Assembly (NCBI GenBank): GCA_024638645.1
Contig: JAHEJX010000020.1
Location: forward strand, 1-48,553
Direction: 5' to 3'
Length of the DNA stretch: 48,553 bases
Source: Actinomycetes bacterium
Lineage (GTDB): Bacteria > Actinomycetota > Acidimicrobiia > Spongiisociales > UBA5794
Shown piece by piece: positions 6,797-13,366 of this stretch. The notes under the pieces are model-generated. The model was not told where the DNA came from and did not search any database. It saw nothing but the letters and a program-made list of their open reading frames with translations. The position numbers were made by a program, and so were the translations under genes. Position 1 is the first letter of the stretch; each line of letters begins with the position of its first letter.

Positions 6797-8605
6797 TCAC
6801 TCCAACCCCAGCGCCGTTTCGGCAGCTTCCAGGGTCTGTTTCCCCTTCAGCACGGGGGCGAATAGGTCTCCGTGTTTGCGGAGCCGATCCCATATCGTTG
6901 CGATTGTGAAGTCTGCCGGATCGATCGAGTCGACCTCGTCCCACAGCAGCGGAGTAGACACGGTTGCCCCCGGCCTGGGCCGCACCGAATACACGGCGGC
7001 GGTCGTCTTGCCACCGACATTCTGGTTGAAGTCGATGAACACCTTCGGTCCGCGGCGGCGCATGTCCCACTCGACGGTCGCCGCGTCCGAATCCGCCGAA
7101 GCGATCATCCGGCCGACCGTCTCCACGAAGCGGCGAACTCGGGCGTAGTCGTATATCGGCTCGAGTGGGACGAGGATATGCATGCCCCGCGAGCCCGTCG
7201 TCTTCGGATAGCCGGCGAGGCCGAGCCTCTCCAGCAGCACGTTCACCAACCCCGCCACATAGACCACCTGATCCCACGAGCTGCCTTCCTGGGGGTCGAG
7301 GTCGAACAGGGCGTAGTCCGGCGCATCGGCGTGGTGCACACGCGACAGCCACGGATGCATCTCGATCGCGGCCATGTTGGCAATCCACACCAGCGACTCG
7401 ACGTCCGGCGCAGTGCAGAATTCGATCACCTCGCCCCGTGACGACGACCCGATCGGAGCCCGCACGATCCACTTCGGCGCATGGCTGGGACACTGCTTCT
7501 CGTAGAACGTGTTGCCCGTAATGCCGTCCGGGTATCGCGACAAGGACAACGCTCGGCCCTTCAGATGCGGAAGCAGCACCGGCGCAATAGATGCGTAGTA
7601 CTGGATGAGGTCGCCCTTGGTGTAGCCATCGTCCGGCCAGAACACCTTGTCGATGTTCGAGAGCTTCACTTGGCGATCAAAGCCCGTTGTGAAGAAATGC
7701 TCGCCATCCTTCTCGACGGTCAGGACATCGGGCGGGTCGATCAGTCCCGAGTGAACCGGCCGGCCCTCTCCACGTGACGTGGGCCGCGCCGTTTCCTCCG
7801 TTGCTCGCAGCTCGCCGAGAATGGCGGCGTGGCTCTCGTCCTCCTTGGCCTCCGAGATCACGATCATCTTGAGCCCAGCCGCAGCAGCCGCTTCGACCAG
7901 CGGGCCGACCCGCAGCGAGCCCGCTCCGTAAGGCACATGGCGAATCTCTCCCGCGGCGCCAAACTCGTTGTCGGTGAACTGCGTGTGCAGCGGATCGATT
8001 GCCCAGCCGGGAAACTGGTCCCTGAGGAACGCAATCACAGACGCATACGCCTCAGGACTGGTGAGGGCGCCGCCGCTGATGGCATGGACGTGGGCCCAAT
8101 CGATCACAGGGCGAACGAAGGAGAAGTTGTTGGCAATCAGCGCAATGTCGCCGAGCGACCCGAAGGCCCGCTGAGTACCCGCCGTTTCTAGGCCGAGCGC
8201 CACTCCGAGGTGGCGCACCTTGGGCTCGATCGTCCTCAATCCATCGTCGACGAGCTCGTGCAACTCGTCCGGGTCGCGTTCGCGACCGTATCCCGTGTGA
8301 GCGACGACGGTGTGGGCCCCAAGCTGTTTGCCGAGCTTCATCGTGTGCTCGAGTGCAGAAAGCGTCTTGGGCCGGCTCTCCGGATCGTCTTGCGTGAGCA
8401 CCGCGAAGTACGGGGCGTGCACCGAAACCGCCATCCCCCGCTCCGCAGCGAGCTCACCAAACTTGGCGCACCGTTTCTCTTTCCACGGGAAACCGTTGAC
8501 AAACGGCAACTCGACTGCGTCGTGACCCAGCTCGAGCAGCGAATCGAGGAACTCGGCGTCCTCCATTCCCTCGGGCGTGAGCCGTGAGATGCCGTACCGG
8601 ATCAT
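6797..8605 (-). CDS. Fusion of endonuclease IV-like barrel and LigD-type polymerase domain
   Basis: A 602-residue two-domain protein. Residues 1-265 resemble the endonuclease IV (AP endonuclease) TIM barrel, especially the archaeal type: SVHAPY (His63), VAHTGY (His103), GLETAG (Glu140), VIDWAHVHA (Asp169, His172), His207, RHVPYG (His223) and ISEAK (Glu252) match the metal ligands, except that the Asp normally two residues before the RH histidine is not conserved. After a linker (about 266-303), residues 304-602 are a LigD polymerase (archaeo-eukaryotic primase) domain: VKLSNIDKVFWP, FYEKQCPSHAPKW, the catalytic FDLDP (Asp435, Asp437), GSRGMHILVPL, and VFIDFNQN with the third Asp525. No ligase or 3'-phosphoesterase domain is present, and no ku gene is near. 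The start at ATG 8605 has TACCTT 6 nt upstream. A role in cutting at abasic sites and filling the gap is inferred. Confidence 0.85.
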   Translation of the reverse strand: MIRYGISRLTPEGMEDAEFLDSLLELGHDAVELPFVNGFPWKEKRCAKFGELAAERGMAVSVHAPYFAVLTQDDPESRPKTLSALEHTMKLGKQLGAHTVVAHTGYGRERDPDELHELVDDGLRTIEPKVRHLGVALGLETAGTQRAFGSLGDIALIANNFSFVRPVIDWAHVHAISGGALTSPEAYASVIAFLRDQFPGWAIDPLHTQFTDNEFGAAGEIRHVPYGAGSLRVGPLVEAAAAAGLKMIVISEAKEDESHAAILGELRATEETARPTSRGEGRPVHSGLIDPPDVLTVEKDGEHFFTTGFDRQVKLSNIDKVFWPDDGYTKGDLIQYYASIAPVLLPHLKGRALSLSRYPDGITGNTFYEKQCPSHAPKWIVRAPIGSSSRGEVIEFCTAPDVESLVWIANMAAIEMHPWLSRVHHADAPDYALFDLDPQEGSSWDQVVYVAGLVNVLLERLGLAGYPKTTGSRGMHILVPLEPIYDYARVRRFVETVGRMIASADSDAATVEWDMRRRGPKVFIDFNQNVGGKTTAAVYSVRPRPGATVSTPLLWDEVDSIDPADFTIATIWDRLRKHGDLFAPVLKGKQTLEAAETALGLE

Positions 8606-8617
8606 GAGGAAAAGGTA
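8606..8617 (-). promoter_or_regulatory. Leaderless -10 (TACCTT) of the endonuclease IV/LigD gene
   Basis: On the minus strand TACCTT (8617-8612) is followed by 6 nt and then ATG 8605, with no Shine-Dalgarno sequence. This supports choosing 8605 over the longer frame to 8785, which would run through the dispersed repeat. Confidence 0.5.
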
Positions 8618-8626
8618 GTCGCGTCC

Positions 8627-8815
8627 ATGTCTCTCCCCCTCGCCAGCGAAGCGAGTGTTGGGGGGAGTACCGGCCGCAGGCCGGGGAGGGGGGAGCTGAG
8701 GTAGTCCTGCGTTTCGGGCGCGCCTTGCATCGCGCTCTTCGCACCCCCTCCGTCCCGCCGCTGCGCGGCGGTCCACCTCCCCCAACGCTCGGCAAGGCCT
8801 CGCTGGGGGAGGAGG
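8627..8815 (-). repeat. Dispersed intergenic repeat, copy B (most complete)
   Basis: About 190 bp bounded by two hairpins that are imperfect inverted repeats of each other: one around CGCCAGCGAAGCGAGTG with C-rich and G-rich arms (8631-8661), the other around ACGCTCGGCAAGGCCTCGC (about 8776-8814). Between them lie AGCTGAGGTAGTCCTGCG and a 20-nt block at 8738-8757 whose reverse complement is found exactly at 35398-35417 (copy E). It sits between the divergent endonuclease IV/LigD and padR genes. Confidence 0.75.
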
Positions 8816-8842
8816 CGGCTCTCGACGACGTCAACAATGTAC

Positions 8843-8877
8843 TTGACATCTATGTATTTTACATATATGTTTTCAAC
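8843..8877 (+). promoter_or_regulatory. Leaderless padR promoter with overlapping inverted repeats
   Basis: TTGACA (8843-8848), 17 nt, TATGTT (8866-8871), then 6 nt to ATG 8878. The AT-rich spacer holds ATGTA-TTT-TACAT (8852-8864) and the perfect palindrome ACATATATGT (8861-8870). PadR proteins are known to bind ATGT...ACAT inverted repeats, so autorepression by the downstream padR product is likely. The stretch is strikingly AT-rich against its surroundings. Confidence 0.75.
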
Positions 8878-9282
8878 ATGCACAAAGGCCCCCACAGCAG
8901 ACGAAGACGCGGGCCGCGGGTCCGCAGCCGATCGGACGACGGGTCCTGGCTGATCAAACCCCCGCTCACTCCCCTCATTGAGCCGGCGTTGCTGATCGCG
9001 CTACGCGACGGAATGACTCACGGCTACGACCTCGCCGACCAAATCACCGAAAGCCTCGGCATCAAGCGGGTCGACCACGGCAACCTCTATCGCGGCCTGC
9101 GCAAACTCGAAGAGGAAGGCATCGTCAGCTCGCAATGGGACGACGACGCATCCGGCCGCTCCAAACGCACCTACGAGCTCACCGGCGACGGCCACGGACT
9201 CCTCGACGCATGGGCTGAGACGCTGCAATTCACGAAGGAGAGGCTCACCGCCCTCCTCGACAGTTACGAAGGGAAACCATGA
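8878..9282 (+). CDS. PadR-family transcriptional regulator
   Basis: A 134-residue regulator. ATG 8878 is chosen because the -10 of a good promoter ends 7 nt before it; the longer frame from 8725 would translate the promoter and the dispersed repeat. After a basic N-terminal tail (residues 1-24, Arg-rich) comes the PadR winged helix: LTPLIEPALLIALRDGMTHGYDLADQI, then VDHGNLYRGLRKLEEEGIV (recognition helix) and the wing SGRSKRTYELTGDG. A short C-terminal helix for dimerisation follows. The gene overlaps the next one by 4 nt (ATGA), so the small His/Met-rich protein is cotranslated. Likely autoregulated through the inverted repeats at 8852-8870. The ligand is unknown. Confidence 0.88.
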   Translation: MHKGPHSRRRRGPRVRSRSDDGSWLIKPPLTPLIEPALLIALRDGMTHGYDLADQITESLGIKRVDHGNLYRGLRKLEEEGIVSSQWDDDASGRSKRTYELTGDGHGLLDAWAETLQFTKERLTALLDSYEGKP

Positions 9283-9575
9283 CTGAACCAACAACAGAAC
9301 AAGAAACAAGGGACCACGAACAGGGCCACGGCCATTGCGGCCCATGGAGCGGACGCCACAGCAAGATGTGGATGTTCGGCCCGATGATGGCGGCCAAGAT
9401 GGCCGGCAAGTACGGCCGCGGTTCCAGCCGCTACAGCCGGGCACAACGCTGGATGGACGAGAACCCGAGCGACGAGCAGGTCGTCGAGTTCCTCGAGGAA
9501 TACCAGCGGGATCTCGAAGAGAAGATCGCAGACGTCCGCACCCGCATCGAGGACATCAAGGGCAAGGCCGAATAG
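9279..9575 (+). CDS. Small His/Met-rich protein with C-terminal coiled coil, partner of PadR
   Basis: A 98-residue protein starting at the ATGA overlap with padR. The N-terminal part is rich in possible metal ligands (HEQGHGHCGPWSGRHSKM, then MWMFGPMMAAKMAG), and the C-terminal 45 residues form a charged heptad-like helix (EQVVEFLEEYQRDLEEKIADV, split by charged pairs) consistent with a coiled coil. There is no signal peptide. The combination of a padR gene and a small His/Gly/Met-rich, coiled-coil-ending protein suggests that the regulator and this protein sense the same thing. Metal binding is a guess from composition. The family was not recognised. Confidence 0.65.
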   Translation: MTEPTTEQETRDHEQGHGHCGPWSGRHSKMWMFGPMMAAKMAGKYGRGSSRYSRAQRWMDENPSDEQVVEFLEEYQRDLEEKIADVRTRIEDIKGKAE

Positions 9576-9712
9576 CCCAGACTCACGTCACGAAACCCGT
9601 CTTCTGTTTCAACAGGTGGCGGGTTTGGAGCATTGAGGAAGGTATCTCGTGTCTCGTAGCTGGTATCTCGTACACCGGCCGACACGCTTGGCGCGCTCAC
9701 TACTCTTTCGGC

Positions 9713-9785
9713 GGGCCTGTAGCTCAATCGGCAGAGCAGCGGACTTTTAATCCGAAGGTCGTGGGTTCGATTCCCACCGGGCCCA
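9713..9785 (+). tRNA. tRNA-Lys (anticodon TTT)
   Basis: A 73-nt cloverleaf. The acceptor arms GGGCCTG (9713-9719) and CGGGCCC (9778-9784) pair, with a G-T wobble and discriminator A9785. The D arm is GCTC...GAGC. The anticodon loop CTTTTAA gives TTT for lysine, on a stem with four pairs and a mismatch at its outer end. The T arm is GTGGG-TTCGATT-CCCAC. CCA is not encoded. The 3' part (from the T loop on) is repeated in the tandem units that follow. Confidence 0.93.
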
Positions 9786-10028
9786 CTAGCTGAGTGCCAC
9801 CGAGCCCGCTGCTACATCCACCACCGGAAATGCCCAACGGCCGCCGTAGGGCGCCGGTTGCCCAACTCTCGCCAGACCTTGACAGGTTCGATTCCCACCA
9901 GGCCCACCAGCTGAGCGCCACCGAGCCCGCAGCTACATCCACCACCGGAAATGCCCGGCCAGCGCCGTAGGGCGCCGGTTGCCCAACCCTCGCCAACCCT
10001 TCACAGGTTCGATCCCACCCAGGCCCAC
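9766..10028 (+). repeat. 121-bp tandem repeat that begins inside the tRNA-Lys T loop
   Basis: TTCGATTCCCACC recurs at 9766, 9887 and (slightly altered) 10008, an exact 121-nt period, giving two full units and a short third. Each unit carries the tRNA 3' end (T-loop, GGCCCA), then AGCTGAG, CACCGAGCCCGC, ACATCCACCACCGG and TAGGGCGCCGGTTGCCCAAC. Units 1 and 2 differ at only a handful of sites. The copies lack the 5' half, so they are not tRNA genes. Two explanations fit: duplication by slippage, or repeated recombination at a tRNA 3' end, the usual integrase attachment site. No integrase is seen. Confidence 0.85.
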
Positions 10029-10103
10029 GCGTACCCGCCTAAGGCGGGTCCGTCACCAGATTTGCTCCGCAAACTGGTCCCGCAGGGATCTGAGCCAAGG
10101 TAA

Positions 10104-10358
10104 CTACTTTGGCCGCGTCCGCATTCGGCGACTGACCACGAAGCCGACTATCGGCCCGGCGACCAATATCGCCACGACCACCACTCCGACCAACGTGTTC
10201 TCACGAAAGACATCCGGGATGCTTGCCTCGTATCCATCTTCGATACCGGCGAAGATCACGACGTTGACGGCGACGATCGCTCCGGCGATGCCACCCAATA
10301 TCCCCCCGATCAGAAGGTCAGAGAGCCAAGGACGGGACGCATCGCGCTCATCCGTCAT
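10104..10358 (-). CDS. Small membrane protein
   Basis: An 84-residue protein with two predicted membrane helices (about residues 14-34 and 55-75), an acidic loop between them and a basic C-terminus (SRRMRTRPK). The start at ATG 10358 overlaps the stop of the upstream split-barrel gene in ATGA, so the two are probably translationally coupled; a longer GTG start at 10403 would overlap it more. Not recognised. Low information, but the overlap and codon use support a real gene. Confidence 0.6.
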   Translation of the reverse strand: MTDERDASRPWLSDLLIGGILGGIAGAIVAVNVVIFAGIEDGYEASIPDVFRENTLVGVVVVAILVAGPIVGFVVSRRMRTRPK

Positions 10359-10867
10359 TTGTCGAACCTGAACCGAGTGAGGTCGGTTGGAAACTCGAAC
10401 CACGCCAGCGCTTTGGCTGGCCGAAACACCATCAGTCCCCCGGCGTCATCACCCGACCAAGCGTCCGGCTCGGGGGCGTACCCGAGTAGCCCGTACTTCC
10501 GCCCGATCTCGCTTGCAATCGATTCGCCCAGCGAGCCCGTCACCGGCTCGGACGCGCCCGTCGCTCCATCGAGTGTTATGGCCGTCTTGCCGTCGCCGAT
10601 GTGGAGCGTGCAAGCCGAGTTCTTGGCGGCATTGCGGGCGTGCACGGTTGCCGGCGAACCGTCGTAATAGAGCGCACCGTTGATCCAGGCCCCCCAGCGC
10701 GGCACTACGTGGGGTCGGCCGTCCGGCCGGGTGGTCGCCATCCAGTAGTGCAGCGCCTCGACGAGTTGCGCGTCGACCGTTTCCCAGTCGAGAAGTCCAT
10801 CGTCAGACTCTGGCGTTCCGTAGCCCGCCGGCATCGAAGGACGGTCACGGGAAACAGGATCGCTCAT
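10355..10867 (-). CDS. Pyridoxamine 5'-phosphate oxidase-like split-barrel protein (FMN or F420 binding)
   Basis: A 170-residue protein of the pyridoxamine-phosphate-oxidase-like split-barrel superfamily. Landmarks: LVEALHYWMATTRPDGRPHVVPRWGAWINGALYY (the two strands that bind the flavin or F420 phosphate), then SPATVHARNAAKNSACTLHIGDG, and a C-terminal FRPAKALAWFEFPTDLTRFRFD strand. Such proteins in actinobacteria bind FMN or coenzyme F420 and reduce or oxidise diverse substrates; I cannot tell which cofactor applies. The ATG at 10867 has TAGCAT 6 nt upstream on the minus strand. It overlaps the small membrane protein gene by 4 nt. Confidence 0.82.
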   Translation of the reverse strand: MSDPVSRDRPSMPAGYGTPESDDGLLDWETVDAQLVEALHYWMATTRPDGRPHVVPRWGAWINGALYYDGSPATVHARNAAKNSACTLHIGDGKTAITLDGATGASEPVTGSLGESIASEIGRKYGLLGYAPEPDAWSGDDAGGLMVFRPAKALAWFEFPTDLTRFRFDK

Positions 10868-10879
10868 GGCGCGATGCTA
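10868..10879 (-). promoter_or_regulatory. Leaderless -10 (TAGCAT) before the gene at 10867
   Basis: On the minus strand TAGCAT (10879-10874) is followed by 6 nt and then ATG 10867. There is no Shine-Dalgarno sequence. Confidence 0.5.
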
Positions 10880-10953
10880 CGCCGGCAGTACGCAGACTCC
10901 CACTCAACAGCCAACTTGCCTAAGCGATTGAGATACCGTGCCGATGAGGTGAT

Positions 10954-11619
10954 ATGAACGCAGCGCTCGGCAAGATCATCAGTGCCATCTTCGATCTCGC
11001 CCTGGCCGCGGTGTTCTTCATCAGCTGGATTGACCCCGCTTCGTCGCTCGCCCGACCGGTCGGCTGGCTCGTGCTGCTGATGTTGATCGAGTTCATCACG
11101 GTTCACAGCAGCGCAATGTTGGGCTCGACGTGGGCGGGCGAGGAGACCCGAGACGTTCGGCTGCGAACGGTAGGTTTGATGACGGCTCTCTACGCGCTCA
11201 TGGTCGGCGCGTTCTCTGCGGGCTTCGGGACCTGGGCCCCGTTCATCGGATTCTGGGTGCTTTCGGCGAACCGCCTGCTCTCGATGATCCTGGACGGCCG
11301 ACCGGGTCCTGAGGCCAAACGTGATGCAGAGCGCTCCTGGGCACGCTCGGTAGCGCTGTTCGTCGCAGGTGCGTTCGCAACCACCTTCCTGCCGATTCCA
11401 CGCTTGGGCCTCACACCTGAAGTGATGACCGGGGTCGACGTAGCCGGATCGGGACTTTGGGTAGACGAACCGTGGCGGGTCCTCGCCTTTGGTGGCGCCT
11501 ACTTCGCCGTCGGTGGGTTGCTTCTGCTGCGCGATGGCACCCGCCGGCTCCTGACCTCATCGGACCGCCAGAGTGGCCCTGCAATCCCTGCGATCGACAG
11601 CGGACCTGAAAGCAGCTAG
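10954..11619 (+). CDS. Hypothetical multi-pass membrane protein
   Basis: A 221-residue protein with about six hydrophobic segments (roughly residues 10-28, 34-52, 70-92, 95-105, 128-150 and 180-200). The N-terminus is short and basic, and the C-terminus is hydrophilic with Ser/Pro. ATG 10954 follows GAGGTG at 10946-10951, rather close for a Shine-Dalgarno sequence. TACCGT lies further upstream (about 14 nt before the ATG), so it probably has a short leader. No family recognised and no charged catalytic motif seen. The conserved-looking RSWARS and PEAKRDAERS segments are cytoplasmic. Confidence 0.65.
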   Translation: MNAALGKIISAIFDLALAAVFFISWIDPASSLARPVGWLVLLMLIEFITVHSSAMLGSTWAGEETRDVRLRTVGLMTALYALMVGAFSAGFGTWAPFIGFWVLSANRLLSMILDGRPGPEAKRDAERSWARSVALFVAGAFATTFLPIPRLGLTPEVMTGVDVAGSGLWVDEPWRVLAFGGAYFAVGGLLLLRDGTRRLLTSSDRQSGPAIPAIDSGPESS

Positions 11620-11680
11620 CTCGACACGGAGCCGGGTCACCGGGTTCAGGTCCGCGCGATTCTGTTTCACCAGGACCGCT

Positions 11681-11692
11681 TAGATTGGCAGC
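11681..11692 (+). promoter_or_regulatory. Leaderless -10 (TAGATT) before the MFS gene
   Basis: TAGATT at 11681-11686 is 6 nt before GTG 11693, which favours GTG over the ATG two codons later. Confidence 0.5.
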
Positions 11693-13366
11693 GTGTCAAT
11701 GCGATCATCCATCGAGCCGCTCCGTATCAGGCACTTTCGCGCTCTGTGGACCGCAGCAGTGTTCTCGAATGTGGGCTCGTTTCTCCACGCAGTCGCCGCC
11801 TCTTGGGCGATGTTGGAGCTCACCGGCTCGCCTTTGTGGGTGGGGCTGATGGCGGCTTCGAACACGCTGCCGCTGCTTTTCCTCGCCCTTCCAGCCGGCG
11901 CCATGGCCGATCTGGTGGATCGGCGCAGGGTCTTGCTGATCGCACAGTCGATCATGGGGGCTGCTGCCATTGCGATGGCAGTCACCTGGTACCTCGAAAT
12001 AGTCGGGCCGGGCTTGCTGCTCGCCCTCGGCCTTTTGCTCGGCGTCGGGTTGGCGCTCAATCAGCCATCGTGGCAGGCCATGGTCCCCGACCTCGTCCCG
12101 CGAGGCATGGTTGCCGACGCCGTTGCGCTCAACTCCGTTGCATTCAACGTTGCCCGCGCGGTTGGCCCGGCTCTCGGTGGCCTCATCGTGGCCGTGAGCG
12201 GTCCCGGGCTGGCGTTCGCCATCAATGCGTTCTCGTTCATTGGAGTCATCGCGGTGGTCTTTACCTTCCGCAAGGCTTCCCCCGGCGACATCGGCGACGA
12301 AACCGTCGGCGGTGCAATCGCCGTCGGTCTTCGCTACGCCCGCTACACCGCGCCGTTCCGCCGCTTGCTCGCCATTGCCGCCAGCTTCGCTATCACCAGC
12401 GCAGTTGTGCAGTCGTTGCTGCCGAACGTGACCAAAGATGCCCTGAACAGCGGCGCGTCGACGTTCGGCTACCTCCTCGGCGCCATGGGCGTCGGCGCCT
12501 TGTTCGGTGCGTTCACTCGCCGCTATGGGCTCGACCGGCTGGGCCGCTCGATGGTTCCACTGTCGATGACAGCCTTCGGGTTCGCCGGCATCCTCGTGGG
12601 CGTCTCCCGATCACTCCCCCTGACGTTCGCCGCGATGCTTCTCGCCGGGGTGTGCTGGGTGTGGTCGCTGGCCACGCTCAACGCCACGGTGCAACTGATG
12701 ACACCGCAGTGGGTGCGGGGCCGCGCGATGAGCCTGTACACATTGGCTTTCGTAGGCTTCTTGCCGATTGGCTCCATCGTCGGCGGCGCCATCGGAAACA
12801 TCATCGGCGCTGCCGAGTCGGTGGCGGTGATGTCCGTCGCAACGGTGGCGCTTGGCCTCACGTTCGCCCGGATTGGGATCCCTGCCCTCGGCGAGAACAC
12901 GCCGAGTGATCCGCCAGAGGATTGGACCACCCAACCGCACCATGCGCATATGCGCGGTGGCCCGGTCATGGTGATCAACACATGGGTGATTTCGCACCTC
13001 AAGCTCGAGGAGTACCTGAGAGTGATGAACGAGCTGCGTCAGGTCCGGCTTCGTACTGGCGCCAACCAGTGGACTCTCTTTCGCAACGCGGACGACCCAC
13101 ATCGGATGTCGGAGTTCATGCAGCTGGCCTCTTGGGAGGATCACATCCGCCAGCATCATCGCATCGACGCGGCTGCAGTCGAAGTCATCCGGCGGGCGAG
13201 TGCGTTCGACACTTCCGGGGGGCCGAAGACTCGTCACCTCGTCGCGGTGCCCGTCGATCCCGACGAGCTACCGGCGTGGGAAGAGCTCATTTCCGTCCAC
13301 GACGATCTCCACGCCGAAGACGGTTCCATTCCTCTGGACGCCGACGACCCGGTCCACGCCGGCTAG
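11693..13366 (+). CDS. MFS transporter with C-terminal alpha-beta (antibiotic-monooxygenase-like) domain
   Basis: A 557-residue protein. Residues 1-400 are an MFS exporter of the EntS/MFS_3 type: 12 helices, the loop-2/3 signature GAMADLVDRRRVLL, NQPSWQAMVPDLVPRGMVADAVALNS, and a matching central half. The last 150 residues are soluble: MVINTWVISHLKLEEYLRVMNELRQVRLRTGANQWTLFRNADDPHRMSEFMQLASWEDHIRQHHR. This resembles a dimeric alpha-beta barrel such as antibiotic biosynthesis monooxygenases, and similar fusions are known in actinobacterial MFS proteins. The tail may sense substrate or couple oxidation to export. The start is GTG 11693. The TAG shares CTAG (13363-13366) with the convergent RTX/SBP gene. 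Confidence 0.85.
   Translation: MSMRSSIEPLRIRHFRALWTAAVFSNVGSFLHAVAASWAMLELTGSPLWVGLMAASNTLPLLFLALPAGAMADLVDRRRVLLIAQSIMGAAAIAMAVTWYLEIVGPGLLLALGLLLGVGLALNQPSWQAMVPDLVPRGMVADAVALNSVAFNVARAVGPALGGLIVAVSGPGLAFAINAFSFIGVIAVVFTFRKASPGDIGDETVGGAIAVGLRYARYTAPFRRLLAIAASFAITSAVVQSLLPNVTKDALNSGASTFGYLLGAMGVGALFGAFTRRYGLDRLGRSMVPLSMTAFGFAGILVGVSRSLPLTFAAMLLAGVCWVWSLATLNATVQLMTPQWVRGRAMSLYTLAFVGFLPIGSIVGGAIGNIIGAAESVAVMSVATVALGLTFARIGIPALGENTPSDPPEDWTTQPHHAHMRGGPVMVINTWVISHLKLEEYLRVMNELRQVRLRTGANQWTLFRNADDPHRMSEFMQLASWEDHIRQHHRIDAAAVEVIRRASAFDTSGGPKTRHLVAVPVDPDELPAWEELISVHDDLHAEDGSIPLDADDPVHAG

Noticed and set aside
6797-8605. Reading the LigD-type gene as part of a classical Ku/LigD end-joining operon.
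   Set aside because: No ku gene, ligase domain or phosphoesterase domain is present here.
8606-8785. N-terminal extension of the endonuclease IV/LigD fusion.
   Set aside because: The extra 60 residues are Arg/Pro-rich and translate the dispersed repeat; the family starts at ATG 8605, which has its own -10.
9641-9671. Direct repeat GGTATCTCGT at 9641-9650 and 9662-9671 near the tRNA.
   Set aside because: Only 10 nt, two copies; too short to interpret, though it may be part of a wider genomic repeat.
9887-10028. Second and third tRNA-like 3' ends as extra tRNA genes.
   Set aside because: They lack D and anticodon arms and the 5' acceptor strand.
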